The translations under genes were made by a program, and so were the position numbers. This document shows positions 52,720 to 58,980 of a stretch of 58,980 nt of DNA, in pieces; within the stretch, counting starts at the first letter, position 1; the number at the start of each line of letters is the position of its first letter. Source of the DNA: Bacteroidota bacterium (GTDB taxonomy: Bacteria; Bacteroidota; Bacteroidia; Chitinophagales; Saprospiraceae); assembly GCA_029573365.1 (NCBI GenBank), contig JAKQGD010000155.1:1-58980 (forward strand). The letters are read 5' to 3'. The notes below the pieces were generated by a model. It made no database searches. It saw only the letters and a list, made by a program, of their open reading frames with translations, and was not told where the DNA came from.

Positions 52720-52756
52720 TGAAAAAGGGGATTTTTTGGTCCCCTTTTCATTTTAT
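52720..52756. terminator. Terminator between M16 peptidase and T9SS protein genes
   Basis: TGAAAAAGGGGA pairs with TCCCCTTTTCA (one bulged A) around a 7-base loop. T and A tracts flank both sides, so it can act in both directions. Confidence 0.75.
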
Positions 52757-52771
52757 ACTAATTAAAACCAT

Positions 52772-53836
52772 TTATTCAGGGTCCAGTTTGACGTATTTAC
52801 GGGCATAATCTATGTTTTTACCTTCAATCCTCAGAAGATAAACACCGCCGGGAACATTGTTTATATCGATGCTGTGGCTGTCCTCATTGGACAGGTTTTT
52901 AATCAACATAATATCACCTGATATGTCTCTGAGTGTGACCTTAAGGTTACCGTGGTCATATTTGTGTACCGTAAACCTCAACTCATTGGTGCCGGGATTT
53001 GGAAAAACAGATACAACTTCCATCCCTTCTCTTTGCATTGACATCACTTTGCTCATTGTTTCCTTGCCTTCGTAGTCTACGGCTTTTACTCTGTAATAGG
53101 TCATTTCATACGGTTCGTAGTCAATGGCAGAATATGCTTTGTGACTTTCTTCACCGCTTTTTGAAATAATCCTGGCAAACGCAGTCCATCTGGAGCCATC
53201 ATTGCTTTTTTCTACATCAAAGTAATGATTGTTCCATTCGCTGGCTGTGGTCCAGTTAATCATATTTGTAGAGTAAAGAGGTACCACCTCTATGCCTGCC
53301 ATTTCTATGGCCAAAGGCGTTTGTGCCTTATAAACGTCGCAAAGACTTACCTGAGCATTACTGTTGACACAAAGGAAGAGATCAATATAGTCCCCGGGAT
53401 TAGGGGAGAAATTTAAATAAGTCTGGGAACCACTGTGAAAGGCCAGTTCATGGCAATGGTTTGCTTCCATCTGGTATGCTCCGTCGAGATTACCTGTACA
53501 GCCCATACCTTGCCCTACCTTGGCTGTAGCATACATAAAAGTTGTATCATCCAAAATAAATCTGAACTTGTAGCAATGGTGCATCAAAGGCATTCCGTTG
53601 TCCATACAATCCGGACAGGTCACAGGGTCTATGTCACCGCTAAACTCCGCTCCCGGTCCTGATCCAAATTCAGGAAGAGTTGAAACATAAATCAATTGTT
53701 CACATCCTCCACAATCTACATCAGGATTAGGACACATCGGGTCCCACTGAGCGATAAGGATGTGAGTCATGAAAAATAAAACAACCATCCACGACAATCT
53801 GAGAAAATGTTTCTCCAATTTTGTTAAAAGTCTCAT
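52772..53836 (-). CDS. T9SS type A sorting domain-containing secreted protein
   Basis: This 354-residue protein has a signal peptide (LRLSWMVVLFFMTHILIAQ). A Cys-rich N-terminal region follows (MCPNPDVDCGGCEQL, then CPDCMDNGMPLMHHC). A fibronectin-like segment ends the body (NWTTASEWNNHYFDVEKSND), followed by a type IX secretion C-terminal domain from about residue 275 (SVFPNPGTNELRFTV, then VPGGVYLLRIEG). The C-terminal domain directs export through the outer membrane and surface attachment. The passenger's function is unknown. Its presence shows that this organism has a type IX secretion system, though no T9SS machinery gene is in the window. Confidence 0.85.
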   Translation of the reverse strand: MRLLTKLEKHFLRLSWMVVLFFMTHILIAQWDPMCPNPDVDCGGCEQLIYVSTLPEFGSGPGAEFSGDIDPVTCPDCMDNGMPLMHHCYKFRFILDDTTFMYATAKVGQGMGCTGNLDGAYQMEANHCHELAFHSGSQTYLNFSPNPGDYIDLFLCVNSNAQVSLCDVYKAQTPLAIEMAGIEVVPLYSTNMINWTTASEWNNHYFDVEKSNDGSRWTAFARIISKSGEESHKAYSAIDYEPYEMTYYRVKAVDYEGKETMSKVMSMQREGMEVVSVFPNPGTNELRFTVHKYDHGNLKVTLRDISGDIMLIKNLSNEDSHSIDINNVPGGVYLLRIEGKNIDYARKYVKLDPE

Positions 53837-54013
53837 GGTTTAAAATTTAATAGTGATGTTATTGAAAAATACCAATACCAACAGTATCAATATAAGTTGT
53901 ATTTTTCGCAAATCAATGACCTGTGTCACCTTGAGTCATGATTAAATACATGATGATTATAAAGTGTTAAAATACAATACTTTATAAATTAAAAACCAAA
54001 CTTGCTTATTGGG

Positions 54014-55651
54014 TCAGCTTAAATATTTTCCTACAATGGGCATTCTGCGGCCGACTCCAAATGCCTTTGGACTTACTCTGAGCACAGGTGCAGTCTGATG
54101 TCTTTTGAATTCATTTATATTCACCATTCTCAAAATTCTTTTCACGAGAACTGGGTCATATCCCATGTCTATGATGTCCTGAGGCCCCTGCCTTTTTTCG
54201 ATGTACTGATACAGAACAGGATCCAGAATGTCGTATTCGGGCAGGCTGTCCGAGTCTTTCTGTCCGGGTCGCAACTCCGCCGAAGGTGGTTTACTGATTG
54301 AGTTAATCGGTATTACCTCCTCGTCTTTGTTGATGTAGGCTGCCAGTTGATATACTTCCGTTTTATATACATCACCAATGACCGACAGGCCGCCGCAAAG
54401 ATCGCCATACAGGGTGCCATATCCCACAGCCATTTCGCTCTTATTGGTGGTATTTAGGAGTATGTGGCCAAATTTATTTGAAAGGGCCATGTTGAGAGTT
54501 CCTCTGATGCGTGCCTGGATGTTTTCTTCAGTCACATTAAAGGGCAGGTCCCCAAAAACAGGCGACAGTTTTGTCATGAAAGCATCATACACATCCTTTA
54601 TAGGAATGATATCATGGACAAGCCCCAGCTTATTAACCAGGGCCATGGCGTCATCTACGGAATGGTGCGTCGAAAACTGTGACGGCATCAGCAATACCCT
54701 TACATTTTCCGGTCCCACCGCCCTGGCTGCCAATACTGCCGTCACGGCCGAATCTATTCCTCCGGACAGGCCAAGGATGGCCTTCGAAAATCCCAGCTTC
54801 CTGAAATAATCCCTGATACCCATCACTATCCCATCGTGTATAAGGGCCGTCTTGTCTTTGGGCTGTTCACGATTTAGGTCCCCAGCCATCACCTTATCCA
54901 GGGAGTAGTGCCTTATACACTCCTCAAAATATGGCATTTCGTCATGTACAAATCCGTTTTGGGATACTATCAGACTGCCACCATCAAAAAGAAGCTCTGT
55001 CTGGGCCCCACAGTGGTTGATATAAAACATGGGTATGCCATACCTTAGCACATTTGCCTTGACGGTATGTATCCGGTTTTTGGCATGACCGTAATTAAAT
55101 GGCGAAGCAGACACATTGATGATAAATTCAGGTGAAAACTTCATCATTTTATCCAGGGGAATGACTGTATACAAAGGGTCATCTGTACCCACATCCCATA
55201 TATCCTCACAAACGGTGAGGGCTATTTTGCGGCCCTTGTACTCCACTATTTCCCACGTCTTTGAAGGCTCGAAGTACCGGTACTCGTCAAAAATATCGTA
55301 CGTAGGCAGGAGGGTCTTGTGTTGAACAAATTTGACCTCCCCATCTGCCAGAAAATACACCGAATTGAACAGGCTCTTGCCTTTGGGTTCTTTGTTGTGC
55401 GAAGGAGCTCCTACCACCACTGCTATATCCCGGGCATGACTACACAGGGTGGCTATGGACTCATCTGAAAGCCTAATAAAATCATCAAACTCCAGAAAAT
55501 CTCTGGGTGGATATCCGCAGGTGGCAAGCTCGCTGAAACATACAATGTCAGAACCTGCTTCCTTTGCTACCTTTATGGCTTCGACCATCTTTGCGGTATT
55601 CCCCTCAAAATTTCCTATGTGATAGTCCAGTTGTGCTATGGTGATCTTCAT
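54014..55651 (-). CDS. nadE: NAD+ synthase, glutamine-dependent
   Basis: This 545-residue enzyme amidates nicotinic acid adenine dinucleotide to NAD+. The N-terminal glutaminase is of the nitrilase type with the triad E41, K112 and C148 (ALTVCEDIWDVG). The C-terminal synthetase domain has the ATP pyrophosphatase loop LSGGIDSAVTAVLAARA (295-301) and later TTNKSEMAVGYGTLYGDL. Ammonia is channelled between the two domains. It stands apart from its neighbours, with a 177-base gap downstream and 216 bases upstream. Confidence 0.97.
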   Translation of the reverse strand: MKITIAQLDYHIGNFEGNTAKMVEAIKVAKEAGSDIVCFSELATCGYPPRDFLEFDDFIRLSDESIATLCSHARDIAVVVGAPSHNKEPKGKSLFNSVYFLADGEVKFVQHKTLLPTYDIFDEYRYFEPSKTWEIVEYKGRKIALTVCEDIWDVGTDDPLYTVIPLDKMMKFSPEFIINVSASPFNYGHAKNRIHTVKANVLRYGIPMFYINHCGAQTELLFDGGSLIVSQNGFVHDEMPYFEECIRHYSLDKVMAGDLNREQPKDKTALIHDGIVMGIRDYFRKLGFSKAILGLSGGIDSAVTAVLAARAVGPENVRVLLMPSQFSTHHSVDDAMALVNKLGLVHDIIPIKDVYDAFMTKLSPVFGDLPFNVTEENIQARIRGTLNMALSNKFGHILLNTTNKSEMAVGYGTLYGDLCGGLSVIGDVYKTEVYQLAAYINKDEEVIPINSISKPPSAELRPGQKDSDSLPEYDILDPVLYQYIEKRQGPQDIIDMGYDPVLVKRILRMVNINEFKRHQTAPVLRVSPKAFGVGRRMPIVGKYLS

Positions 55652-55827
55652 GGGATGGTGTATAACTTATTTATCGTGTGCCTTGAGACTTATATGACAG
55701 TGCGAAAGTAACAAAATAGTGCCATACAGCAGTCGAGGCAGCCAAATATTGAATTCCCGCCCGGGCAACGTGGATGTTTCCCTGCATTATTTTATCCGGG
55801 CGGGATGTCAGGGCAAGCTAAATTGAT

Positions 55828-55835
55828 TACCTTTG
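55828..55835 (+). promoter_or_regulatory. Candidate -7 box of pheS
   Basis: TACCTTTG matches TAnnTTTG exactly, 33 bases before the pheS start codon. No clear -33 element is seen. Confidence 0.45.
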
Positions 55836-55867
55836 CCGTTTAGGTTTTATAAACATATCAGCACTAT

Positions 55868-56905
55868 ATGTCAGCAGATGTTTTTGTTTGGGTTAAGGAT
55901 TTACTCCAGTCTATACATGATGCCAGAATCAGCAATCAGGAAGAACTCGATGCATTCAGAGTAAGGTTTCTGGGCACCAAAAGTGAAATAAAATCATTGT
56001 TTGGGGAGATAAAAAACGTAGACAATGACAGAAAGAAAGAATTTGGCCTCCTGCTCAATGAGGTAAAACAGGCCGCTGAAGAGAAATACGAGTCATTAAA
56101 AACCCTTCTTGAGGGCCAAACAGGAGGTCAGTCAGATTCCGGCTTAGATCTCACGGCACCCTGCGAACCCATAGCCATAGGGTCCAGGCATCCTGTTTCC
56201 ATCATCCTAAATCAGATTATTGGCATTTTCAGCCGCATAGGATTTACTGTGGCAGAAGAAAGAGAGATAGAAGACGACTGGCACAATTTTACAGCCATGA
56301 ATACGCCGCCCGATCACCCGGCGAGGGATATGCAGGATACCTTCTATCTTAAAGACAGTACCACACAGCTGCTGAGAACCCACACCTCTTCCGTTCAGGC
56401 CAGGATTATGACCTCACAGAAACCGCCCATAAGGATTATAGCTCCCGGTAGGGTATACCGCAATGAGACCATTTCTTCGAGGTCACATTGTCAGTTTCAT
56501 CAGGTAGAGGGTCTCTACATCGATGAGGGTGTCTCCTTTGCAGATATGAAACAGACACTGCTTTATTTTGCCAGGGAGATGTACGGCCCACAGACAAATA
56601 TCAGGCTAAGGCCTAGTTTTTTCCCGTTTACTGAGCCAAGTGCAGAAATGGATGTGTATTGGGGCCTAAAGACCGAGGATGATTACAGAATCACCAAGGG
56701 GTCAGGATGGCTCGAAATCCTGGGCTGCGGTATGGTCGACCCTAATGTGCTGGAAAATTGCGGCATAGATCCTGCCAAATATAGTGGATTTGCCTTTGGC
56801 ATGGGGATAGAAAGACAAGCTATGCTTAGGTACAAAGTCACGGATATAAGGCAGTTTTTTGAAAACGATGCCCGCTTTTTGAGTCAATTCAGCGGTGTGA
56901 TCTGA
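55868..56905 (+). CDS. pheS: Phenylalanine-tRNA ligase alpha subunit
   Basis: This 345-residue class II synthetase subunit charges tRNA-Phe together with PheT. The N-terminal coiled-coil tRNA-binding arm (about 1-90) is followed by the catalytic core. Motif 2 is RIIAPGRVYRNETISSRSHC and motif 3 is GFAFGMGIERQAMLRYKV. FHQVEGLYID and FFPFTEPSAEMDVYWG are other family marks. pheT is not next to it: the next gene overlaps its stop and encodes a transporter. Confidence 0.96.
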   Translation: MSADVFVWVKDLLQSIHDARISNQEELDAFRVRFLGTKSEIKSLFGEIKNVDNDRKKEFGLLLNEVKQAAEEKYESLKTLLEGQTGGQSDSGLDLTAPCEPIAIGSRHPVSIILNQIIGIFSRIGFTVAEEREIEDDWHNFTAMNTPPDHPARDMQDTFYLKDSTTQLLRTHTSSVQARIMTSQKPPIRIIAPGRVYRNETISSRSHCQFHQVEGLYIDEGVSFADMKQTLLYFAREMYGPQTNIRLRPSFFPFTEPSAEMDVYWGLKTEDDYRITKGSGWLEILGCGMVDPNVLENCGIDPAKYSGFAFGMGIERQAMLRYKVTDIRQFFENDARFLSQFSGVI

Positions 56906-57753
56906 TGGGTACGGCACGTCTTGCGGTGCTGATGACCGTAGGAGCTGCTCTTTTATGGAGCACGGGAGGCCTTTTTGTCAAGCTACTCAATCAGGGTCCA
57001 CTGACCATACTTTTTTACAGGAGCCTTTTTGCGGCGGTGCTTTTTCTTGCCATATTCCGCAAATCCCTTTTCAGAGTCAACAGGCTCATGATTATAAGTG
57101 TTCTGTTTTATGCTCCCCTTCTCATAGCTTTTGTCACCTCTACTAAGTTGACTACAGCTGCCAATGCCATATTTTTACAGTATACAGCCCCGGCCTACGT
57201 CCTTTTACTGGAGCCATACTTTATCCGTACACGCCTCACGCGGACCAATGTGCTGACCGTCATAGCCTGTTTTGCAGGTATGTGCCTCTTTTTTGTAGAT
57301 CAGTTTACCACTCCTGACAACTGGTATGGGATTATCCTGGCTGCGGCCAATGGTATCATCCTTGCTGGACTGCTGATTTCCCAAAAGATGAACAAACCTG
57401 AATACCAGCCTTCGGCCGTATTTTTTGGAAATATCCTGGTGTGTCTGATTACGTTGCCCTGGTTTGTATCCGCTCCCTGGCCCACAACACAGGAAACAGG
57501 ATATCTTATGTTTTTAGGTTTTGGACAACTGGGGCTGGGATTTGTGTTGTTTCTGTACGGACAAAAGCACTTGCCGGCCCTCGAAAGTTCACTTATTGCC
57601 ATGCTTGAACCCCTGCTAAATCCAGTCTGGGTATATGTCGGCTATGGCGAAAAGCCGGGCCTGTGGGCAATCTTTGGTGGATCGGTCATCCTGGCGGCAC
57701 TGGTTATTAGGATGGTATTTATGGAAAAGAAACATCTGCAGCCGGGTACCTAA
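56905..57753 (+). CDS. EamA/DMT family transporter
   Basis: This 282-residue protein has about ten hydrophobic helices in two EamA repeats: AALLWSTGGLFVKLLNQGP opens the first, and NWYGIILAAANGIILAGLLI opens the second. Such proteins export amino acids, metabolites or drugs; substrate is unknown. Its ATG overlaps the pheS stop by one base (TGATG), so it is probably translated with pheS. The C-terminal LESSLIAMLEPLLNPVW is the usual DMT signature. Confidence 0.92.
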   Translation: MGTARLAVLMTVGAALLWSTGGLFVKLLNQGPLTILFYRSLFAAVLFLAIFRKSLFRVNRLMIISVLFYAPLLIAFVTSTKLTTAANAIFLQYTAPAYVLLLEPYFIRTRLTRTNVLTVIACFAGMCLFFVDQFTTPDNWYGIILAAANGIILAGLLISQKMNKPEYQPSAVFFGNILVCLITLPWFVSAPWPTTQETGYLMFLGFGQLGLGFVLFLYGQKHLPALESSLIAMLEPLLNPVWVYVGYGEKPGLWAIFGGSVILAALVIRMVFMEKKHLQPGT

Positions 57754-57770
57754 AAGCCACCTTAAAATCC

Positions 57771-58670
57771 TCACCCGAGGTAAAACTCCTCGTACACTAC
57801 CTTTTCCAGGTTTTTGCGGTATTTGTTGGGACTATGGCCTGTTTTTAGTTTAAAAAGCCTGTTGAAATGCGAAAAATTATTGAATCCGCTTTCAAAACAT
57901 ACTTCAGTGATGGAAAACTTCTCTTCGTTCAATAGCTTACAGGCATGCACGATACGGAATTCGTTGACAAACTCCGTAAAAGTTTTGCCGGTGACCTTTT
58001 TAAAATATCGGCAGAAAGACGGCACAGTCATATTGGTTTGGGAGGCTATGTCTTCCAGCATGATCTGTTCTGTAAAATGTTCCCTCACATATTTATATAC
58101 ATGATCAATGCGGTCGGCTTCCTGGCCACTGACCACAAGGGTTACGCCGGTTGCATTCAGTGTTGTGTATTCACGTGACGAAGCCAGCAATTGGAGAATG
58201 TTGATAAATTCTACCAGCTTTTCGAATTGAGTCATATAAAAAAGAGACTCCAGTCTGGCTCCCGCCTCCTCACGTGTGGTTCCATAAAACGAAAGCCCGG
58301 CTCTGGACCTGTCAAACAACTGACCAATAGCCTGCATTTCGGGCAGTAAAAAGAAATCTTTGCCCAGAAAGTCTTCCTTCATCTGCACCACAATCTCCGA
58401 ATTACTGCCGGATAATCTGTCTGTAAACCCAAAGTGCGGCAGGTTGGGCCCCAGAAATATCAGGTCACCTCCATTATAATAGGAGATATGATTGCCTATG
58501 TGCCTTTTACCGCTGCCATGCTTTATATAGACAATTTCCAGCTCTGGGTGGAAATGCCAGAAAGGCAGATTGTTGGGGCTGAGTTCCTCAAACTTCCTGA
58601 GTGTAAACGAATGGCCAAAACTGGGTTCAATCTTCTCAAGAGAAGGTTGTGACAAAACACTTCTTTTCAT
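57771..58670 (-). CDS. AraC family transcriptional regulator
   Basis: This 299-residue protein has an N-terminal cupin sensor (about 25-110: FWHFHPELEIVYIKHGSG, then GDLIFLGPNLPHFGF). A C-terminal AraC DNA-binding domain with two helix-turn-helices follows (about 205-290: LEDIASQTNMTVPSFCRYFK and ITEVCFESGFNNFSHFNRLF). The ligand is probably a small molecule such as a sugar. The ATG at 58670 is used; a GTG lies two codons upstream. It is divergent from the truncated gene at the window end, which is a likely target together with itself. Confidence 0.93.
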   Translation of the reverse strand: MKRSVLSQPSLEKIEPSFGHSFTLRKFEELSPNNLPFWHFHPELEIVYIKHGSGKRHIGNHISYYNGGDLIFLGPNLPHFGFTDRLSGSNSEIVVQMKEDFLGKDFFLLPEMQAIGQLFDRSRAGLSFYGTTREEAGARLESLFYMTQFEKLVEFINILQLLASSREYTTLNATGVTLVVSGQEADRIDHVYKYVREHFTEQIMLEDIASQTNMTVPSFCRYFKKVTGKTFTEFVNEFRIVHACKLLNEEKFSITEVCFESGFNNFSHFNRLFKLKTGHSPNKYRKNLEKVVYEEFYLG

Positions 58671-58740
58671 TGACACTTAAATATAAAAGTATACAAAAGT
58701 AACGAATAACATTATATATTATTGGAGTCAATTTTATAAA

Positions 58741-58798
58741 ATATACTAAATTAACTATTAATTTACATTTATTAACCATAAAGGAAAATTTAGTATAT
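58741..58798. repeat. Perfect 12-bp inverted repeat in the AraC-regulator intergenic region
   Basis: ATATACTAAATT at 58741-58752 is repeated in reverse complement at 58787-58798 (AATTTAGTATAT), with a 34-base spacer. It lies between the regulator and the divergent gene and could be a pair of regulator half-sites. The surrounding sequence is very AT-rich, which raises the chance of coincidence. Confidence 0.4.
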
Positions 58799-58841
58799 AT
58801 AATGGAAAATATTATTGTAGCCGTCAACTAATGTATGCCCG

Positions 58842-58849
58842 TACCTTTG
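58842..58849 (+). promoter_or_regulatory. Candidate -7 box of the gene at 58894
   Basis: TACCTTTG matches TAnnTTTG exactly, 45 bases before the start codon; the nearest TTG upstream gives a 24-base spacer, which is long. Confidence 0.45.
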
Positions 58850-58893
58850 CCCTGTAAATTTTGATTTTTAAAACCATAAATACATTCAGAAAC

Positions 58894-58980
58894 ATGAAAA
58901 CAAAATTTGTTTTATTCTTTAATCTGATTTTCACAATTGGATCACTTATGGCAGGCAACCCTACAGCCACTATTGAAGGT
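58894..58980 (+). CDS. N-terminus of an exported protein (cut by window edge)
   Basis: Only the first 29 codons are visible. They encode a signal peptide (MKTKFVLFFNLIFTIGSLMA) followed by GNPTATIEG. The mature start resembles that of proteins opening with a carboxypeptidase-regulatory or plug-type beta domain, such as TonB-dependent receptors, but this is a guess from nine residues. It is divergent from the AraC-type regulator gene. Confidence 0.55.
   Translation, partial: MKTKFVLFFNLIFTIGSLMAGNPTATIEG

Overview
The window looks like chromosomal backbone of a Bacteroidota bacterium, most like the Saprospiria/Sphingobacteriia-type lineages. The evidence is a T9SS C-terminal sorting domain, the Bacteroidota-restricted families DUF2851, DUF4294 and DUF6909, a DUF7009-like protein, a mevalonate-pathway decarboxylase, a three-gene pnt transhydrogenase, and several upstream boxes matching the Bacteroidota -7 promoter consensus TAnnTTTG. 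I see no phage, transposase, integrase, CRISPR array or rRNA. Coding density is high and no gene-free gap reaches 300 bases.

Layout. 1-5100: truncated flippase, membrane pyrophosphatase (hppA), an exported unknown, lipA and tRNA-Asn. 5100-11000: a GT9 glycosyltransferase, then folA-DUF2851 on the minus strand, then a GMC oxidoreductase with its gluconate-2-dehydrogenase-subunit-3-like lipoprotein and tsaE. 11000-16000: alanine dehydrogenase, an unknown, and convergent pntAA-pntAB-pntB. 16000-22200: two paralogous glucosaminidases, a beta-propeller secreted protein, a HhH-GPD DNA glycosylase, rluF and a DUF937 protein. 22200-30600: a DPE2-like 4-alpha-glucanotransferase with tandem CBM20 modules, DUF1905, LMW phosphatase, queG, marC, then folE with an SDR lacking its catalytic Tyr, and a TPR protein.

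30600-38600: parE, DUF4294-mvaD-rhodanese (overlapping), an OmpA/PD40 protein, and the molybdenum cofactor set DUF7009-like-fdhD-mobA. 38600-45600: TPR protein, Nif3 with zinc-ribbon protein, a degenerate MtfA-like membrane protein, tRNA-Phe, DUF6909 and a Met/His/Cys-rich exported protein. 45600-58980: the envelope cluster uppS-bamA-ompH, an M16 peptidase, a T9SS cargo protein, nadE, pheS-EamA, an AraC regulator and the start of a divergent exported protein.

How it fits together. Redox and nucleotide-cofactor functions recur (ald, pnt, nadE, folA, folE, queG, hppA). Envelope assembly recurs too (uppS, bamA, ompH, OmpA, glucosaminidases, GT9, flippase). No large undescribed system stands out. 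The best leads are single proteins: the GMC dehydrogenase with a four-Cys cluster and Tat-lipoprotein partner, the MtfA relative without its zinc motif, the Tyr-less SDR next to folE, the DUF6909 protein, and a possible attenuator in the malQ leader. All family calls come from reading the sequence; no database search was run.
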